Positions 27,572 to 37,622 of a stretch of 64,000 nt of DNA are shown here, piece after piece (position 1 is the stretch's first letter; every line of letters starts with the position of its first letter). This stretch comes from an uncultured Pelagibacteraceae bacterium (GTDB taxonomy: Bacteria; Pseudomonadota; Alphaproteobacteria; Pelagibacterales; Pelagibacteraceae): positions 1 to 64,000 of the forward strand of contig CACKVD010000006.1 of the NCBI GenBank assembly GCA_902603555.1. Reading direction: 5' to 3'. The notes under the pieces are model-generated. The model was not told the origin of the DNA, ran no database searches, and worked only from the letters and a program-made list of their open reading frames with translations. The translations under genes and the position numbers were made by a program.

Positions 27572-28900
27572 ATGAATCAAAAAATTTTTATTAAAACTTT
27601 TGGGTGTCAGATGAATGAATATGACTCAAATCGTATTTATGACACAGTAAAAAAAATTGGTTACAATAAAACAGAAAATTACGAGGAAGCTAATTGTTAT
27701 TTATTAAACACTTGTCATATTAGAGATAAAGCAAAAGAAAAAGTTTATCACGAAATTGGAAGAGTAAAAAAAATTTTTAGATCCAAAAAAAAACCACTGG
27801 TGATTATTGCAGGATGTGTTGCTCAAGCAGAAAATGACGAGATGTTAAAACGAGAGCCATATATAGACTTGGTAATTGGTCCTCAATCGTATCATAAAAT
27901 TAATGATATGATATTTAATTTCATTGAAAAAAAGAAAAAAATTGAACAAACTGATTTTGATCCATTTGCAAAGTTTGATTATTTAAGTAAAATCAAAAAT
28001 GAGTCTGGTAAAGTTTCTTCTTTTTTAACCATTCAAGAGGGTTGTGATAAGTTTTGTCATTTTTGTGTAGTTCCCTATACAAGAGGTCCAGAGTATTCAA
28101 GACCTTTTAATCAAATCATAGATGAGGCTAAATATTTAGTTGAAAATGGTTCTAAGGAAATAATTTTGTTAGGTCAAAATGTTAATGCTTATGAAAATGA
28201 AAATTTCAGATTGTCAGATTTAATTTTAGAAATTGAAAGAATTCCAGAATTAGAGAGAATTAGATACACAACATCCCATCCAAAAGATATGACAGAGGAT
28301 CTTATCGATATCTATAAGTACACAAAAAAATTGATGCCCTTGATTCACTTACCTGTTCAAAGCGGATCAAATAAAATTTTAAAGCTTATGAACAGAAAAC
28401 ATACTGTAGATGAATATTTAAAAATATTTGATAAATTAAAAGAAATAAATTCAAATATAGAATTTTCAAGTGATTTCATTATTGGTTATCCGGGTGAGGA
28501 AGATAAAGATTTTAATGATACGGTAAATTTAATTAAAAAAATTAAATTTATTAACTCATATTCATTCATTTTCAGTCCGAGACCAGGAACGGTTGCGGCA
28601 GGTTTGGAATTAATTAATAAAAAAATCTTAACAGAGAGACTAGAAAAGGTTCAAAATTTATTATTTGAAAATCAAATAAGAATGAATAAATCTTTAGAAA
28701 ATAAAAATTTAAATGTTTTAGTTGAGAATTTAACTGATGATGGGACACAAGTCTTTGGTCGATCAGAATATATGACATCAGTTATATTTAATGGTAAAAA
28801 GAGTGACATTGGAAAAATAAAAAAAATTAAAATTGAAAAAAGTAACAGAAGTACTTTATTTGGAGAAAAAACTAATAATTTTAATCAAAAGGTAGCTTAA
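27572..28900 (+). CDS. miaB: tRNA-2-methylthio-N6-dimethylallyladenosine synthase
   Basis: Radical-SAM methylthiotransferase that converts i6A37 to ms2i6A37 in tRNA. The N-terminal domain carries its cluster cysteines in FIKTFGCQMNEYDS, LLNTCHIRDKA and IAGCVAQAE. The radical-SAM cluster motif is EGCDKFCHFCVVPYTRG, and a TRAM domain closes the protein. Length (442) is normal. It starts directly after the fur stop codon and precedes phoH by 3 bp. Confidence 0.98.
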   Translation: MNQKIFIKTFGCQMNEYDSNRIYDTVKKIGYNKTENYEEANCYLLNTCHIRDKAKEKVYHEIGRVKKIFRSKKKPLVIIAGCVAQAENDEMLKREPYIDLVIGPQSYHKINDMIFNFIEKKKKIEQTDFDPFAKFDYLSKIKNESGKVSSFLTIQEGCDKFCHFCVVPYTRGPEYSRPFNQIIDEAKYLVENGSKEIILLGQNVNAYENENFRLSDLILEIERIPELERIRYTTSHPKDMTEDLIDIYKYTKKLMPLIHLPVQSGSNKILKLMNRKHTVDEYLKIFDKLKEINSNIEFSSDFIIGYPGEEDKDFNDTVNLIKKIKFINSYSFIFSPRPGTVAAGLELINKKILTERLEKVQNLLFENQIRMNKSLENKNLNVLVENLTDDGTQVFGRSEYMTSVIFNGKKSDIGKIKKIKIEKSNRSTLFGEKTNNFNQKVA

Positions 28901-28903
28901 TAA

Positions 28904-29899
28904 TTGAGTAATTCTATTAAAAAAAATATCAATCCATCATTAAAATTTGTTTATTCAGACAATGATTCTCTAAGCGTTATTTTCCATAATAATGATCTGT
29001 TAATGGGGGTAGTTGGAGAGTTTAATAAAAATTTAAAAGAATTAGAAAAAATTACTCAATCAAATTTATATTCAAGAGGAAATTCAATATTAATTAAATC
29101 TAGTCCTGAAAATAATGAGTTAGTCAAAAATGCTATACAATTTTTAGCAAATCAATTTATTAATAATGGAAGTATAGAAAATAAAGATATAATTTCATCT
29201 GTAGATAATTTTATGATAAATGAAAAAGTAAAAAATAATAATGTTACAGACATTATAAAAACACCAAAAAAATCTATAATTCCAAGATCTGAAAAACAAA
29301 AAGGATATGTAAGAGCTTTAAGACAAAGTGATATAATTATCTCTGCTGGACCTGCTGGAACAGGAAAAACTTTTTTAGCAGTTGCGGTTGGTCTAACCAT
29401 GTTATTAGAAAAAAAGATTGAAAGAATAATTTTATCACGACCAGCAGTTGAAGCGGGTGAACGCTTAGGTTTTTTACCTGGTGACATGAAAGAGAAAGTA
29501 GATCCTTATTTGAGACCATTATATGATTCTCTTTATGACCTATTTGATTTTGAAAAAATTCAAAGGATGATAGAAATTGGTGATATCGAAATTGCACCAC
29601 TAGCATTTATGAGAGGTAGGACATTAAAAAATTCCTTTGCTATTTTAGATGAAGCACAGAATGCAACTGACATTCAAATTAAAATGTTTTTAACGCGTAT
29701 TGGTGAAAATTCAAAGATCGTTGTTAATGGAGATCCAACACAAATAGATTTGCCTAATAAACGTATGTCAGGTTTAGTTAGGTCTAAAGAACTTTTGGGT
29801 CATTTAAATGAAATAGCAGTTATTGACTTTGATCATTCAGATGTTGTTCGACATCCACTGGTATCAAAAATAGTAAAAGCTTACTCAAAAAATGATTAG
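28904..29899 (+). CDS. phoH: PhoH-family ATPase
   Basis: PhoH/YbeZ-type P-loop ATPase thought to work in RNA metabolism with YbeY. Walker A is ISAGPAGTGKTFLAVAVG (residue about 148), Walker B FAILDEAQNAT, and RPAVEAGERLGFLPGDMKEK is the PhoH signature. Residues 1-130 form a KH-like N-terminal region. The start codon is TTG (28904), three bases after the miaB stop. Its 3' end overlaps ybeY by 8 bp. Confidence 0.96.
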   Translation: MSNSIKKNINPSLKFVYSDNDSLSVIFHNNDLLMGVVGEFNKNLKELEKITQSNLYSRGNSILIKSSPENNELVKNAIQFLANQFINNGSIENKDIISSVDNFMINEKVKNNNVTDIIKTPKKSIIPRSEKQKGYVRALRQSDIIISAGPAGTGKTFLAVAVGLTMLLEKKIERIILSRPAVEAGERLGFLPGDMKEKVDPYLRPLYDSLYDLFDFEKIQRMIEIGDIEIAPLAFMRGRTLKNSFAILDEAQNATDIQIKMFLTRIGENSKIVVNGDPTQIDLPNKRMSGLVRSKELLGHLNEIAVIDFDHSDVVRHPLVSKIVKAYSKND

Positions 29900-30353
29900 T
29901 ATTAATGTCTTCTCCGACGAGAGGGCTTGGTCTAAGAGATTAAAAAAAAAGGAGTTGTTTTTTAAAAAGATTTGTAAATTTTTTCCAAAAAAGTATCAAT
30001 TTTTAAATAAAAGAGTAAGCCTAACGTTGTTGCTTTCAAATAATAAAAAAATAAAAGAATTAAATAAAAATTTCAGAAATAAAAACAAATCGACAGATAT
30101 TTTATCATTTCCATTTGATGAAAAGACTAAAATCTCAAAAAAAACTTATCTTGGAGATATAATAATAAGTTACAATTTTATTGATAGACCAAGATCACAA
30201 AATTTAAAAATTTTCAAGAATAAGTTAATTAAAATTTTTATACATGGATTTCTTCATCTGTTGAATTTTGATCATAAAGAAAATAAAGATTTTAAAATTA
30301 TGTTGAAAGAAGAAGATTTTATATACCAATCTGTAATTTCAAAATTTAATTAA
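29892..30353 (+). CDS. ybeY: Endoribonuclease YbeY
   Basis: Metal-dependent RNase involved in 16S rRNA 3' maturation and ribosome quality control. The zinc-binding motif HGFLHLLNFDH lies near residue 118, after the strand TYLGDIIISY and the NKSTDILSFPFD segment typical of the family. It overlaps phoH by 8 bp and is one base ahead of lnt. corC, usually between ybeY and lnt, is missing. Confidence 0.96.
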   Translation: MISINVFSDERAWSKRLKKKELFFKKICKFFPKKYQFLNKRVSLTLLLSNNKKIKELNKNFRNKNKSTDILSFPFDEKTKISKKTYLGDIIISYNFIDRPRSQNLKIFKNKLIKIFIHGFLHLLNFDHKENKDFKIMLKEEDFIYQSVISKFN

Positions 30354-30354
30354 C

Positions 30355-31896
30355 TTGAATAAAAAATTATTTATTGAATCTATATTTTTAATTTTATTAG
30401 GGGCAATTACCTCTTTAAGTTTGCCACCATTTAATTATTTAATAATTAATTTTTTTACATTTAGTTCATTTTTTATAATTTTATTTAGAAAGTTTAGTCA
30501 GCACAACGATAAAAAACTATTTTTTATCTGTGGTTGGTTATTTGGTTTTGGTTATTTTTTGAGTAGTTTATATTGGATATCAATTGCCTTGACATTTGAT
30601 CAAAATTTAAAATTTTTAATTCCAATAACAATAATTTTGATACCTGCCTTTTTAGCTTTATTTTATGGTTTAGTTTCCTTTTTTTTTTTACTTACAAAAC
30701 CAAAAAAAATTATAAGTTCTTTTTTAACTTTCTCTCTAATTTTTGGTATCTTAGAATTTATAAGAGGTTCAATTTTAACAGGTTTTCCATGGAATTTGAT
30801 AGCATATAGTTTTTCAAATCAATTAGAGCTTCTAAGCATAACTTCTCTTTTAGGAACCTATGGATTTAATTTATTTTGTATTTCGTTGTTCACAAGTCCA
30901 GCAATATTAATTTTAAGGGATAAAAATAAAGATATAGGTATTAGTATCTTTTTCCTTATAGCGGTATTCATTTTCTATATTTATGGAAATTCTTATAAAG
31001 AAAAGTTTGATAAAACACTTAAAAAAAATTTTGATTATAAGATAAGAGTTATTGGTTCCAATATAAGTCTCGATAGATTCTACGAGAATATTGACACTGG
31101 CTCAGTTATCCAGGACTTAATTAAGTTAAGCAATCCAAATGCTAAAGATAAAACTATTTTTATATGGCCCGAGGGAATTATTCCAAACATTTCACAAGAT
31201 GATTTAATTCAATATAGCTCCTTATTTGATATGAAATTTAACAAAAATCATTTATTAGTTGTTGGAACAAATAGTATTTCAGAAACTGAAGGTGTAAAAA
31301 AATATTACAACTCATTAACTATTTATGATTATAAGTTAAATATATTAAATTCTTATAATAAGGTTAATCTAGTGCCATTTGGTGAATTTTTACCATTTGA
31401 GAATATACTAAAAGGTATTGGTTTGAGATCTTTAACTAACAATTATCAATCTTTTTCAAGTGGTGATCGAAGAAATGTTATTCAGATTAATCATCAAGAT
31501 TCTTTGTTAAAGATATTACCTCTAATCTGTTATGAGATTATTTATTCTGGTAGGTTATTTAAAAACTCCGATTTTGATTTAATTATAAATATTTCTGAGG
31601 ATGGTTGGTTTGGTCAATCGATTGGTCCAAAGCAGCATTTTGTTCATAGTATTTTTAGAGCTCTAGAAAGTGGGAAATATGTAGTTAGGTCATCAAATAA
31701 TGGCATTGCAGCAATAATAAATCCTCTAGGCCAAATTGAAAAAAATATAAATTTTGGTCAATCAGGGTATGTAGATCTAGAAGGAAGTAAAATTATACAA
31801 CCAACGATTTTTTCTAAGTTTGGAAATAAAATATTTCTAATTTTAATTTTATTGTATATTTTTTTAATATTTTCATTTAATAGATTTAAAAAATGA
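30355..31896 (+). CDS. lnt: Apolipoprotein N-acyltransferase
   Basis: Inner-membrane enzyme that adds the third acyl chain to lipoproteins. About six N-terminal membrane helices (residues 5-215) are followed by a periplasmic nitrilase-like domain with catalytic Glu in FIWPEGIIP, Lys in [16 protein letters not shown] and Cys in [12 protein letters not shown], then a last helix. The start codon is TTG (30355). It overlaps metK by ATGA. Clients in this window include the DUF3576-like, DolP-like and LptM-like lipoproteins. Confidence 0.97.
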   Translation: MNKKLFIESIFLILLGAITSLSLPPFNYLIINFFTFSSFFIILFRKFSQHNDKKLFFICGWLFGFGYFLSSLYWISIALTFDQNLKFLIPITIILIPAFLALFYGLVSFFFLLTKPKKIISSFLTFSLIFGILEFIRGSILTGFPWNLIAYSFSNQLELLSITSLLGTYGFNLFCISLFTSPAILILRDKNKDIGISIFFLIAVFIFYIYGNSYKEKFDKTLKKNFDYKIRVIGSNISLDRFYENIDTGSVIQDLIKLSNPNAKDKTIFIWPEGIIPNISQDDLIQYSSLFDMKFNKNHLLVVGTNSISETEGVKKYYNSLTIYDYKLNILNSYNKVNLVPFGEFLPFENILKGIGLRSLTNNYQSFSSGDRRNVIQINHQDSLLKILPLICYEIIYSGRLFKNSDFDLIINISEDGWFGQSIGPKQHFVHSIFRALESGKYVVRSSNNGIAAIINPLGQIEKNINFGQSGYVDLEGSKIIQPTIFSKFGNKIFLILILLYIFLIFSFNRFKK

Positions 31897-33062
31897 GTGA
31901 TCTTAAAAATTATCTTTTTACAAGCGAGTCAGTATCAGAAGGCCACCCAGATAAAGTTTCAGATAGGATTTCAGACATGGTGGTAGATAGTTACCTATCT
32001 GGCGATCCATTTTCAAGAGTTGCATGTGAAACACTTACCACAACAAATAAAGTTGTTTTAGCTGGTGAAGTCAGAGGGCCAGACATTGAAAAGGATGAAT
32101 TGATAGAAAAAGTTAGAAATTGCATTAAAGATATTGGCTATGACCAAGAAGGTTTTACTTGGAAAGAGGCAACAAAAGTAGAAAGCCATTTGCATTCCCA
32201 ATCAGCTGATATTGCAATGGGGGTTGACTCCTCAGGTAATAAAGATGAGGGAGCAGGTGATCAGGGAATAATGTTTGGATATGCATGCAATGAAACTGAT
32301 GAATTAATGCCAGCACCAATTCATTATTCACATAAAATTTTAAGATTGATGGCAGAAGATAGAAAATCTGGAAAACTTAAAAATATTGAACCAGATTCTA
32401 AAAGTCAAGTTACCTTTGAATATAATGATGGAAAACCAACTAAAGTAAAATCAGTAGTAATCTCATCACAACATTCCCCAGAAGTAAATCAAAAACAAGT
32501 TAAAGATTTATTGAGACCTTACTTGTTAAAATCTATTCCAAAAAACTTTCTTGAAGGATTTCAAGAAGAGGAGTTTTATGTAAACCCTACAGGTAATTTT
32601 GTAATCGGTGGTCCTGATGGAGATTGTGGATTGACAGGACGGAAAATTATAGTTGATACTTATGGTGGTGCAGCGCCTCATGGTGGAGGTGCTTTTTCAG
32701 GAAAAGATCCAACAAAAGTTGATAGATCAGCGGCTTATGCTGCGAGATATATTGCAAAAAATATTGTTGCTTCAAAAATATCAAAAAAATGCTTAATCCA
32801 GTTGGCCTACGCTATAGGTATTTCTAAACCTTTATCAATTTATGTAGATTTATTTGATAATGATTTAGATAAAAATAAATTTGTTGTTGAGAAGATTAAA
32901 GAAAGTTTTGATCTAAGCCCAAGGGGAATTAGAGAGATGCTTGAGCTAAATAAGCCGATTTATGAAAAAACAGCATCATATGGCCATTTTGGAAGAAAGC
33001 CAGAAGAGAGTGGCTCATTTTCGTGGGAAAAAATAGATAAAACAGATGTTTTTTCTAAATAG
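31893..33062 (+). CDS. metK: S-adenosylmethionine synthetase
   Basis: Makes SAM from methionine and [23 protein letters not shown] at the start, [13 protein letters not shown] in the middle, and [14 protein letters not shown] with [19 protein letters not shown] are the enzyme's signatures. Length (389) is standard. It overlaps lnt by 4 bp, which leaves no room for a SAM riboswitch immediately upstream. A promoter and hairpin follow before nusA. Confidence 0.99.
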   Translation: MSDLKNYLFTSESVSEGHPDKVSDRISDMVVDSYLSGDPFSRVACETLTTTNKVVLAGEVRGPDIEKDELIEKVRNCIKDIGYDQEGFTWKEATKVESHLHSQSADIAMGVDSSGNKDEGAGDQGIMFGYACNETDELMPAPIHYSHKILRLMAEDRKSGKLKNIEPDSKSQVTFEYNDGKPTKVKSVVISSQHSPEVNQKQVKDLLRPYLLKSIPKNFLEGFQEEEFYVNPTGNFVIGGPDGDCGLTGRKIIVDTYGGAAPHGGGAFSGKDPTKVDRSAAYAARYIAKNIVASKISKKCLIQLAYAIGISKPLSIYVDLFDNDLDKNKFVVEKIKESFDLSPRGIREMLELNKPIYEKTASYGHFGRKPEESGSFSWEKIDKTDVFSK

Positions 33063-33068
33063 TTTTTG

Positions 33069-33096
33069 TTGAATAAAAAAAAAACTTTACTATATT
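33069..33096 (+). promoter_or_regulatory. Candidate sigma-70 promoter of nusA operon
   Basis: TTGAAT (33069-33074) and TATATT (33091-33096) are separated by 16 bases in the AT-rich metK-nusA spacer. Transcription would start near 33103, just before the hairpin at 33119, so the hairpin would be part of the nusA leader. The match is good, but AT-rich DNA yields such boxes by chance. Confidence 0.4.
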
Positions 33097-33118
33097 TCAA
33101 TTACATCATTGAATTTAC

Positions 33119-33145
33119 AAAATGGGCATTTGCCCATTTTTTTTT
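33119..33145 (+). terminator. Hairpin terminator between metK and nusA
   Basis: A 9-bp stem AAAATGGGC/GCCCATTTT (33119-33127 with 33132-33140) with loop ATTT runs into nine consecutive Ts (33137-33145). It is a clear intrinsic terminator lying only 15 bases before the nusA start. It can end the metK transcript or act as an attenuator for nusA. Confidence 0.88.
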
Positions 33146-33160
33146 GGAGTAAACAAAAAA

Positions 33161-34714
33161 ATGTTAAACAAAAGAGCAGACAAACTTGAATTATTAAGAA
33201 TTGCAGAGGCAGTTGCTTTAGAAAAATCTATAGATAAAGAGCTTATTATAAGTTCCATGGAGACTGGAATTGCAAAAGCAGCAAAATCGAAGTTTGGTCA
33301 AGATAATGAAATTAAAGTTTTAATTGATAGAGATAATGGAAACATAGAAATTTTTAGAAAACTAATAATTTCTGAGAATCCAGAAAATTCAAACACAGAA
33401 ATTAAATTAGAAGATGCTATTAATTTAAACGTATCCAACAAAGATAAAAAAGTTGGCGAAGAAGTTTTACAACCTTTACCATCATTTGATTTTGGTAGAA
33501 TAGCTGCACAAACAGCTAAACAGGTTATAAATTTTAATGTAAGGGAAGCTGAAAGAGAAAGACAATTTAATGATTTTATTGATAAAAAAGATACAATATT
33601 GAGTGGAATTGTTAAAAGATTAGAATTTGGAAATGTTATTGTTGATTTGGGGAGAACGGAAGCAATTGTTCAAAAAAATGAACTAATCCCAAGAGAAAAT
33701 ATTAAAGCTGGAGATAGAATAAAAGCCTATTGTTATGATGTAAGAAGAGAACAAAGAGGACAACAAATATTTCTTTCAAGAGCTCATCCTAAATTTATGG
33801 AGCAGTTATTTGTCCAAGAAGTTCCTGAAATATACGATGGTCTAATTGAAATTAAATCTTCTTCAAGAGATCCTGGTAGTAGAGCAAAAATATGTGTTAA
33901 GGCAGTTGATACGTCACTTGATCCAGTTGGAGCTTGTGTTGGAATGAGAGGCTCAAGAGTTCAAGCAGTAGTTAATGAATTACAGGGTGAAAAAATTGAT
34001 ATTGTTAATTGGTCTGAAGATATAGCAATTTTAGTTTCTAATGCATTATCACCAGCAGAAGTTCAAAGAGTAAATGTTGATATTGAGAGAAAAAAACTTG
34101 ATGTAATTTTAACAGAAGAAAATTTGAGTAAAGCAATCGGTAGGAGAGGTCAAAATGTTAGATTAGCAACAAAATTAATTAATTATGAAATTAATATTAT
34201 GACTGATCAAGAGGACTCTGAGAGAAGACAATTAGAGTTTAAAGAAAAAACAGATAATTTTGTAAAAAACTTAGAGCTAGACGAAACTTTAGGACAATTG
34301 TTGGTTGCTGAAGGTTTTTCTAATATTGATGATATTAAAGATAGTTCGGTAGATAATTTAATTAAGATTGAGGGAATTGAAGAGGATACAGCAAAAGCTT
34401 TAATAGAAAGAGCAAAAGAGTTCTATCAAAAAGATCAAGAAGATATTTCTCAAAGAATAAAAAGTTTAGGTCTAGCCGATGATTTGATAAATCATAAAGG
34501 CTTAACACCAGGGATGTTAGTTACTCTAGGGGAGCAAAAAATTTTAAATTTAGAAGATTTTGCTGACTTAGCATCTGATGAGCTTACTGGTGGTTTTGAT
34601 GTTATTAAGGGTGAAAAAATAAAAATTCAAGGATATTTAGAAGATTTTGCCTTATCAAAAGATGAAGCTGATAACTTAATTATGTCAGCAAGAAATATAA
34701 TTTATAAGAATTGA
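33161..34714 (+). CDS. nusA: Transcription termination/antitermination factor NusA
   Basis: RNA-polymerase-binding factor for pausing, termination and antitermination. I start it at ATG 33161 (MLNKRADKLELLRIAEAVAL), 11 bases after GGAG. The N-terminal polymerase-binding domain is followed by S1 (about residues 125-190, GIVKRLEFGNVIVDLGRTEAIV), two KH domains (VGMRGSRVQAVVNELQGE and AIGRRGQNVRLATKLI) and two C-terminal acidic repeat-like domains. An in-frame ATG at 33122 lies within the terminator stem and would add 13 residues. rimP, normally upstream, is missing. Confidence 0.97.
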   Translation: MLNKRADKLELLRIAEAVALEKSIDKELIISSMETGIAKAAKSKFGQDNEIKVLIDRDNGNIEIFRKLIISENPENSNTEIKLEDAINLNVSNKDKKVGEEVLQPLPSFDFGRIAAQTAKQVINFNVREAERERQFNDFIDKKDTILSGIVKRLEFGNVIVDLGRTEAIVQKNELIPRENIKAGDRIKAYCYDVRREQRGQQIFLSRAHPKFMEQLFVQEVPEIYDGLIEIKSSSRDPGSRAKICVKAVDTSLDPVGACVGMRGSRVQAVVNELQGEKIDIVNWSEDIAILVSNALSPAEVQRVNVDIERKKLDVILTEENLSKAIGRRGQNVRLATKLINYEINIMTDQEDSERRQLEFKEKTDNFVKNLELDETLGQLLVAEGFSNIDDIKDSSVDNLIKIEGIEEDTAKALIERAKEFYQKDQEDISQRIKSLGLADDLINHKGLTPGMLVTLGEQKILNLEDFADLASDELTGGFDVIKGEKIKIQGYLEDFALSKDEADNLIMSARNIIYKN

Positions 34715-34724
34715 GAGATGAGAA

Positions 34725-36938
34725 ATGGAAAACAAAAAAACAAAACTTACTATTTCTGGCAGTCCCAAGAAATCTTTTAAAAATTTAGATTCTTCAAAAT
34801 CTCAAGGAAAAAAAACTGTCATAATTGAGAAAAAATCTGGAAAGATGACAGACAAAACTGGATCTACAAAATTCTTTAGTTCTAAGCATCCAACGTCTAA
34901 TTTTAAACATGGATCTGGCTCAAAGCCTAGTTTTTTATCAAGAACATCTCCGGCCCCTTCAAATTTTGAGAGACGAAAACTTGCTGAACAAAGAGCTACA
35001 AAAAAAATTAAAAATGATACTGATAATGATAAAAAAACAAAATTAGGCGAAAATAAAAGACAAGTTAAACTTACAGTTTCCAGAGCTTTAAGCGATGAAA
35101 TAGAAACCAGAGAAAGAAGTTTGGCATCAGTAAAAAGAGCTAGACAAAAAGAGTTAAAAAATCTCAACAAAGAAGAGATTAAAGAAAGTTTAAAACCTAT
35201 TAAACGAGATGTTAATATTCCTGAGGCTATAACTGTTAGAGAGCTAGCCAATAGAATGGCGGAGCAATCAAGCAATGTTATTAAATTTTTATTTGGAATG
35301 GGAGTAACAGTTACAATAAATCAAACACTAGCTGCAGATACTGCAGAATATTTGGTAAAGGAGTTTGGACATAATCCGATTAGAGAGGAAAAAGCTGAGG
35401 AAATAATTCAAAAAATTAAAGCTACGAGAGTAGAAAATTTAAAGAACAGACCTCCTATCGTGACTGTAATGGGCCATGTTGATCATGGTAAAACATCTGT
35501 GCTTGATGTTTTAAGAAGTGCAAATGTAGTTTCTGGAGAATTTGGTGGTATTACTCAACATATTGGTGCTTATCAAATTATAAGCGGTTCCAACAAATTA
35601 ACATTTATAGACACACCGGGACACGCTGCCTTTACCGAGATGAGAGCTAGAGGATCAAAATTAACTGATGTTGTAGTATTAGTTGTAGCTGCTGACGATG
35701 GTGTAAAACCACAAACAGTTGAGTCAATCAAACATGCAAAAGCTGCTAATGTTCCAATTGTAGTTGCCATAAACAAATGTGATTTACCTGAGGCTGACCC
35801 ACAAAAAATTAAAAATCAATTACTTGAACATGAATTGATAGCTGAAGATTTGTCAGGAGATACCTTAATGGTTGAAATATCAGCAAAAACTAAATTGAAT
35901 CTGGATAAATTAATAGAGTCAATTATTTTACAAGCTGAAATACTTGATCTTAAAACTGATTTTGAGTCTAAAGCAACGGGGGTTGTTTTGGAATCCAAGA
36001 TTGATGTTGGAAGAGGACCAGTCGCAACGATTATTGTAACGACAGGAACTCTGAAAAAAGGTGATTTTTTTGTGAGTGGATTAAAATGGGGAAAAATTAG
36101 AGCAATCATAAATGACAAAGGTAACAACATTAACGATGCCACACCATCCACACCGGTAGAAATTTTAGGTATTAATGGTGCAGCAAAAGCTGGTGACGAT
36201 TTTATTGTTCTTGATAATGAAAAAGAAGCCAAAAATTTAAGTCAAAATAGAACAGAAGAAAAAAAAGAGGGTAAAAATCCCCTAACTTTTGCAACTCAAG
36301 ATTCTGCGTTTTCAGATAAATCAATAGAGGAATTAAATTTAATTATTAAATCAGATGTTCATGGATCGTCAGAGGCAATCAAAAATGCCATAAGTCATAT
36401 TAAACATGATGAGGTTAAACCCAAAATAATTTTATCAGATATTGGGATGGTAACAGAGACCGATGTAACTTTGGCTAAAGCATCCAAAGCCGTCTTAATA
36501 GCTTTCAATGTTAAACCAAGTAAAGAAGCAAAAAAACTTGCTGAAAGTGAAAATATTAAAATTTCTTCATATAATATAATTTACGAGGTATTAGATTATA
36601 TAAAACAAAAAATGTCAGGTTTGTTAACACCTGATGTCAAAGAAACAATTACTGGTACTGCACAGATTCTAGAAATATTTAAAGTTTCAGGAGCAGGAAA
36701 AGTGGCTGGCTCTAAAGTAACTGAAGGCGAGATAATAAGTAATTCTGAAGTCAGAATAATCAGAGATGGTGTTATAATTTACACTGGTAAAATTGGAACT
36801 TTATTTAGGGAAAAAAACCAAGTAAAACAAGTAAGTAATGGTCAAGAATGTGGGATTACTGTTAAGGATTACATAGATTTTCAAAAAAATGACACAATAG
36901 AGGCTTTTAGTGTTACATCTACCGAAAGGTCAATTTAA
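34725..36938 (+). CDS. infB: Translation initiation factor IF-2
   Basis: GTPase that places initiator tRNA on the ribosome. A charged, low-complexity N-terminus (about 150 residues) precedes the IF2 N-domain ([22 protein letters not shown]). The G domain shows [14 protein letters not shown] (G1), [10 protein letters not shown] (G3), and [10 protein letters not shown] (G4). Domains II-IV follow to the end. At 737 residues it is compact compared with other alphaproteobacteria. ylxR, usually between nusA and infB, is absent. Confidence 0.99.
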   Translation: MENKKTKLTISGSPKKSFKNLDSSKSQGKKTVIIEKKSGKMTDKTGSTKFFSSKHPTSNFKHGSGSKPSFLSRTSPAPSNFERRKLAEQRATKKIKNDTDNDKKTKLGENKRQVKLTVSRALSDEIETRERSLASVKRARQKELKNLNKEEIKESLKPIKRDVNIPEAITVRELANRMAEQSSNVIKFLFGMGVTVTINQTLAADTAEYLVKEFGHNPIREEKAEEIIQKIKATRVENLKNRPPIVTVMGHVDHGKTSVLDVLRSANVVSGEFGGITQHIGAYQIISGSNKLTFIDTPGHAAFTEMRARGSKLTDVVVLVVAADDGVKPQTVESIKHAKAANVPIVVAINKCDLPEADPQKIKNQLLEHELIAEDLSGDTLMVEISAKTKLNLDKLIESIILQAEILDLKTDFESKATGVVLESKIDVGRGPVATIIVTTGTLKKGDFFVSGLKWGKIRAIINDKGNNINDATPSTPVEILGINGAAKAGDDFIVLDNEKEAKNLSQNRTEEKKEGKNPLTFATQDSAFSDKSIEELNLIIKSDVHGSSEAIKNAISHIKHDEVKPKIILSDIGMVTETDVTLAKASKAVLIAFNVKPSKEAKKLAESENIKISSYNIIYEVLDYIKQKMSGLLTPDVKETITGTAQILEIFKVSGAGKVAGSKVTEGEIISNSEVRIIRDGVIIYTGKIGTLFREKNQVKQVSNGQECGITVKDYIDFQKNDTIEAFSVTSTERSI

Positions 36939-37306
36939 TGTCTGATAGAATAGGAAAACCAATTAGTCAAAGACAATTAAGAGTTGGAGAAATGATTAAA
37001 CAGTCTTTAAGCATGATTTTTTTAAGAAATGAGGCTAAGGTGCCGAATTTAGAAACTAATACAATAACAGTTACTGAAGTAAGAATGAGTCAAGATTTAA
37101 AAATAGCCAAAGCATATGTACTCCCTTTAGGAGGTAAAAATGCTGAGGAAATAATTCAAATTCTTAAAGAATATTCATTTTTGATAAGAAAAATTTTGTC
37201 AAAAAAAGTAGAAATGAAATTTCTACCAAAATTACTTTTCAGGAAAGATGAATCTTTTGAGTATGCAGAAAAAATAGAAAACTTAATAAAACAAACTAAT
37301 AAATAG
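36938..37306 (+). CDS. rbfA: 30S ribosome-binding factor RbfA
   Basis: Late 30S assembly factor with a single KH-like domain. Motifs are RQLRVGEMIKQSLSMIF, TITVTEVRMSQDLKIAKAYVLP and MKFLPKLLFRKDESFEYAEKIE. Its ATG shares one base with the infB stop codon (TAATG). truB, which normally follows, is missing and rpsO comes next. Confidence 0.96.
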   Translation: MSDRIGKPISQRQLRVGEMIKQSLSMIFLRNEAKVPNLETNTITVTEVRMSQDLKIAKAYVLPLGGKNAEEIIQILKEYSFLIRKILSKKVEMKFLPKLLFRKDESFEYAEKIENLIKQTNK

Positions 37307-37318
37307 GAAAAATAATAC

Positions 37319-37567
37319 ATGAATAAAAAGGCACAAGAGTTAGCGATGCATGAAAAAGATACTGGATCTTCAGAAATCCAAATCGCTTTATTAACAGAGA
37401 AAATTGAAAATCTCTCACAACATATAAAACAATTCAAAAAAGATAAACATTCATCTGTAGGATTGTTGAGAGCTGTAAATAAAAGAAAAAAATTGTTAGA
37501 ATATCTAAAAAGAAATAAAATGGATTCTTACAAAAATGTACTGTCGAAATTGAATTTAAGAAAATAG
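37319..37567 (+). CDS. rpsO: 30S ribosomal protein S15
   Basis: Primary 16S rRNA-binding protein. HEKDTGSSEIQIALLTEKI, LSQHIKQFKKDKHSSVGLL and LLEYLKRNKMDSYKNVLSKL are S15 signatures. It has 82 residues where 88-89 is usual, the deficit being at the N-terminus (MNKKAQELAM). It precedes pnp, as in most proteobacteria. Confidence 0.98.
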   Translation: MNKKAQELAMHEKDTGSSEIQIALLTEKIENLSQHIKQFKKDKHSSVGLLRAVNKRKKLLEYLKRNKMDSYKNVLSKLNLRK

Positions 37568-37586
37568 AAATTTAAATAGATAGATA

Positions 37587-37622
37587 GAATGGAATGGAAC
37601 GAAACGAAATGGAAATGAAATG
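37587..37622 (+). repeat. Degenerate 5-base repeat in pnp leader
   Basis: Between rpsO and pnp the sequence runs GAATG GAATG GAACG AAACG AAATG GAAATG AAATG, seven units of mostly five bases; the last ATG is the pnp start codon. Four further ATGs occur at 37589, 37594, 37609 and 37615, none in the pnp frame. It is preceded by a short GATA repeat (TAGATAGATAG). The purine-rich run may serve as ribosome binding site or as a PNPase autoregulation target; this is inference. Confidence 0.6.

Noticed and set aside
31800..31893. SAM riboswitch before metK
   Set aside because: metK overlaps lnt by 4 bp and the preceding sequence is lnt coding; no riboswitch-like conserved stems were seen.
34802..36232. 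Several minus-strand open frames opposite infB
   Set aside because: All lie wholly within infB and mirror its codon pattern; none has a recognisable domain.
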